Below are positions 61,855 to 64,000 of a stretch of 64,000 bases of DNA, in pieces. The notes under the pieces were generated by a model. The model worked only from the letters and a program-made list of their open reading frames with translations. It was not told where the DNA came from and made no database searches. The stretch spans positions 23,863,205 to 23,927,204 of the forward strand of contig NC_135361.1 of assembly GCF_051622035.1 (NCBI RefSeq), in the 5' to 3' direction. The translations under genes and the position numbers were made by a program. The DNA comes from Arctopsyche grandis. Lineage: Eukaryota > Arthropoda > Insecta > Trichoptera > Hydropsychidae. Numbering within the stretch: position 1 is the first letter of the stretch; every line of letters starts with the position of its first letter.

Positions 61855-62458
61855 TTGGTGATTATTGCTCACAAAGCGCTCACCGAAAAGTCACAAAAAT
61901 CTCTATAACGGAACATTTGGCAGCCGAAAAGTCCACCATACTAACGATAACTATCATACTAACGAGAACTCGAGTGCCAAATATTTCATATTGTTACGTA
62001 CGCCGTGGATTGAGCGAATTGTACTTAGACCAACGGATATCTGTTATCGGTTAACTAAATGCATGCACTTACTTCCAAAGATTATATCTGGACTCTAAGT
62101 GCATTTAGGCTAAACAATGACCGTTATTAGTTATTTCTCAGAATCGGTACGGGAAGACCCAATGTCTTGGAAATACATATCCGAATACGTGACTATACAA
62201 CAGGTAAACAGATTAGGCGTCCTGAGAGATCTACCCTTTATAAGGCGGTACGTAGGCGATATAATTAATTCTGGACTGAACACTGGCAATACGTGTAACT
62301 CCTTAATCATCAATAAATGCTGTGAAACGACTGTTGGCCTTTTACTTGGATCCTCCACCCACCCCTACGCAACAATATTTACGATTTTCAAGGCAAAACT
62401 TATCTTTTGGGCGATCGCAATGTTCCTAATAATCCAATTACCGTTTAAACGCCTATAA
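61855..62458. mobile_element. MITE-like repeat split by a solo LTR
   Basis: The outer parts align with the uninterrupted copy at 62585-62775: TCACAAAGCGCTC, TCTATAACGGAACAT, CATACTAACGAGAACTCGAG, and ending TCCAATTACCG. Confidence 0.6.
61992..62374 (+). mobile_element. Solo LTR, 383 bp, nested in a MITE
   Basis: TGTTACG...CGCAACA with 4-bp ATAT flanks (61988-61991, 62375-62378). It shares CTTTATAAGG, AATAAATGCTGTGAAACGAC and CACCCCTACGCAACA with the 38.4-kb copy. It splits an older repeat whose halves lie at 61855-61991 and 62375-62458. Confidence 0.6.
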
Positions 62459-62584
62459 CGTTTTCTTTTTCACACTATATCTTATAAAATTTGCATTATA
62501 GGCTCTCATTATCTCTCATATATATTTTTACTTCACTAATCAAATATATAATTTCGAAAGAGACTTTGTAAGTATGTATGTAAT

Positions 62585-62775
62585 GGTTCGGTGATTATTG
62601 GTCACAAAGCGCTCGCCCAAAAGCCACTAAAATCTCTATAACGGAACATCTGGCAGTCGAAAAATCCATCATACTAACGAGAACTCGAGTGACAAATATT
62701 CCACATTCGCGATTTTCATGGCAAAAATCGTCTTTTGGACGATCGTGATGTGACTAAAAGTCCAATTACCGTATG
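62585..62775. mobile_element. MITE-like repeat, about 190 bp, uninterrupted copy
   Basis: Left TGATTATTGGTCACAAAGCG and right TGACTAAAAGTCCAATTACC form weak terminal inverted repeats. Other copies are at 1545-1710 (inverse), 61855-62458, and a fragment at 43765-43846. Confidence 0.55.
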
Positions 62776-62844
62776 TAATGTTGGTTGGTTTCTATGACGA
62801 CGGTTCGATATAATTTTTTTCAACTCAAATAAATTGAATAAAAA

Positions 62845-62935
62845 ACCAAATGAACATTTACTATTAGATTAGCCATGTTTAAGCTATTCATATTACAAAT
62901 ACTAAGCGAAGCCGGGTAAAATAACTAGTAGGTTA
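62845..62935 (-). repeat. TTACCCGGCTTCGC-type repeat, inverse copy
   Basis: AGCGAAGCCGGGTAAAATAACTAG near 62905 is the inverse of the 28912 head. Confidence 0.5.
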
Positions 62936-62949
62936 TGTATATAATGAAT

Positions 62950-63330
62950 TTTAAAATGTTTATAATTCGATATGCTTGTTATTTTTATCACATTGATAGA
63001 AGGATTACACTTGAATTTTTTCATGAAGAGCACACATATTTAAAGGGTTGAAAAAAATAGTGGAAGAAAAATCGAACAAGAGTAAACTGCCACTTCCAGT
63101 TGACGTGTGTTTATCAAATTTTATATATTGGTACTAAGCTTAAATTCTTAGATGTGAAATTTTAGAGAAAAACATACCAACTCATACACATTTTTTCAAG
63201 ACAATGAAAATATGATCAGTGATCGATTTTGAGTTCGAACCAGTTGAAATCTCGAGTTCGAATTTTCGCATGATAAAACTTCACGTATTGTTACTACGTA
63301 CATACATAGATAAAGTAAAAAATACGCAAT
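62950..63330 (-). repeat. Third copy of the CCGGAAGT-periodic repeat
   Basis: Reverse complement similarity to about 49390-50050, including AAATCGAACAAGAGTAAACT followed by GCCACTTCCAGTTGAC near 63095. Confidence 0.55.
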
Positions 63331-63628
63331 CATAACAGTTCGACGTAAATCGGATTGTAAATTAAAAAATATGTTAATATATTCAACATTACTACTAATG
63401 ATTACACCGTTGGATGTATGTACATATGTATAATGAATCAACATTGATGATCCATCACAGAAAAAAAAATGAAAAAAAAAACATTTCAACTGATTGCTAC
63501 GTAATTATTAACCGATGTTTTGGTTTGATTCTTCATATGCAAAAATATGAAGAAAAAAAATTATTTTAATGGCATTGAAATTATAACGCCTCACCTTGCA
63601 ACTAGCAAGGTCTTAACCATAGAGGTAC

Positions 63629-63636
63629 TATAAGTA
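63629..63636 (+). promoter_or_regulatory. Possible TATA box for the 63725 exon
   Basis: TATAAGTA lies about 95 nt before ATG 63725, with TTAGTT near 63660. It is meaningful only if the exon is real. Confidence 0.3.
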
Positions 63637-63724
63637 TTTAATAGGACCAGTAAAATCGATTAGTTCTAGCCTGTCCACTGAACGCATTGCATCTGAAGTT
63701 GGAACATCTTCAAGACCAATCAAT

Positions 63725-63803
63725 ATGTACGACTTACGAGCCATAATCGCATTTTTTGTTACGGTGTTCGCCATCTTCCTTCCTGTATATTCCAAAGTAC
63801 TAC
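63725..63803 (+). CDS. Candidate first coding exon of a secreted or membrane protein (continues beyond window)
   Basis: ATG at 63725 opens 26 codons reading MYDLRAIIAF followed by a hydrophobic run (FVTVFAIFLPVY). It stops at a strong donor (CTAC|GTGAGT) at 63804, phase 1. A TATAAG box at 63629-63634 and an Inr-like TTAGTT about 30 nt downstream fit a TATA-type promoter with a 65-nt leader. Short first exons that encode only a signal peptide are common in insect genes for secreted proteins. No downstream exon is visible in the last 200 bases, so the product is unknown. Confidence 0.35.
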
Positions 63804-64000
63804 GTGAGTATGCTAAACTATCCTTTTTTAGCGCTAAACTTATCTTACGTGCTTATTTGGAAATTCTCACAGCTTTTGTAGAGTAATCATTAATTCTGTA
63901 AAACACAGATAGTCTAGTCAAATATTAAGATTTACATATCTTGGACTTCAGATAAACTTCTCATTCGTTTTAATCTCCAGCTTCTACGCGGTAAATACGT

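Overview
This is a gene-poor, AT-rich nuclear window from an arthropod, most likely an insect. The evidence is two spliced genes with GT/AG introns, RTE- and CR1/Jockey-type LINEs, tRNA-derived SINEs, hAT, piggyBac, PIF/Harbinger and Tc1/mariner-type DNA elements, and scattered CATACATATGTACATA and (TA)n simple repeats. The order of insect cannot be fixed from the sequence alone. There are no prokaryotic features.

Genes. Two convincing genes form a divergent pair. On the minus strand, seven exons between 43480 and 37038 join with consistent phases into a 573-residue type I membrane glycoprotein of the PMEL/GPNMB (QNR-71-like) family. It has a signal peptide, a PKD-type domain, a threonine tract, one transmembrane helix and a short tail, and a TATA box sits at 43602-43608. 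On the plus strand, two exons (45723-46061 and 51053-51355) encode a 213-residue protein with two membrane segments and a tail carrying two PPxY motifs. About 2.2 kb separates the two start codons, and this gap holds a LINE fragment and PIF/Harbinger remnants. Weaker candidates are a terminal exon at 6365-6513, a TATA-preceded signal-peptide exon at 63725-63803 that would continue past the window, and a CpG-rich possible first exon near 8066-8198.

Layout. 1-7400: non-coding, with repeat copies and a long (TA)n. 7.4-11.1 kb: nested transposons, where a DNA element holds an iterated RTE fragment that itself holds a hAT element. 11-24 kb: AT-rich DNA with a palindromic MITE, a minus-strand RTE fragment at 18 kb, a second iterated RTE at 22 kb and a (TA)n at 24.3 kb. 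25-35 kb: tRNA-derived SINEs in both orientations and GC-richer dispersed repeats. 37-51 kb: the gene pair, with MITEs, a solo LTR and LINE fragments in introns and flanks. 51.7-53.4 kb: four MITEs of different classes almost end to end. 56.2-60.4 kb: a nearly intact minus-strand LINE with Gag-like ORF1, endonuclease and reverse transcriptase, set inside a degenerate CCGGAAGT-periodic repeat also seen at 49.3-50.6 kb. 60.5-63.3 kb: a 750-bp hAT element, a solo LTR nested in a MITE, and more repeat copies.

The strongest unusual signals are three. The LINE ORF1 and endonuclease are in one frame separated by a single UAG followed by CAA CCA, which fits the UAG-CAR-YYA leaky-stop context. The RTE family forms head-to-tail iterated partial copies, in one case between a single pair of 14-bp target duplications. 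Several non-autonomous DNA elements have exact, readable target-site duplications. All assignments come from reading the sequence; no database search was run.
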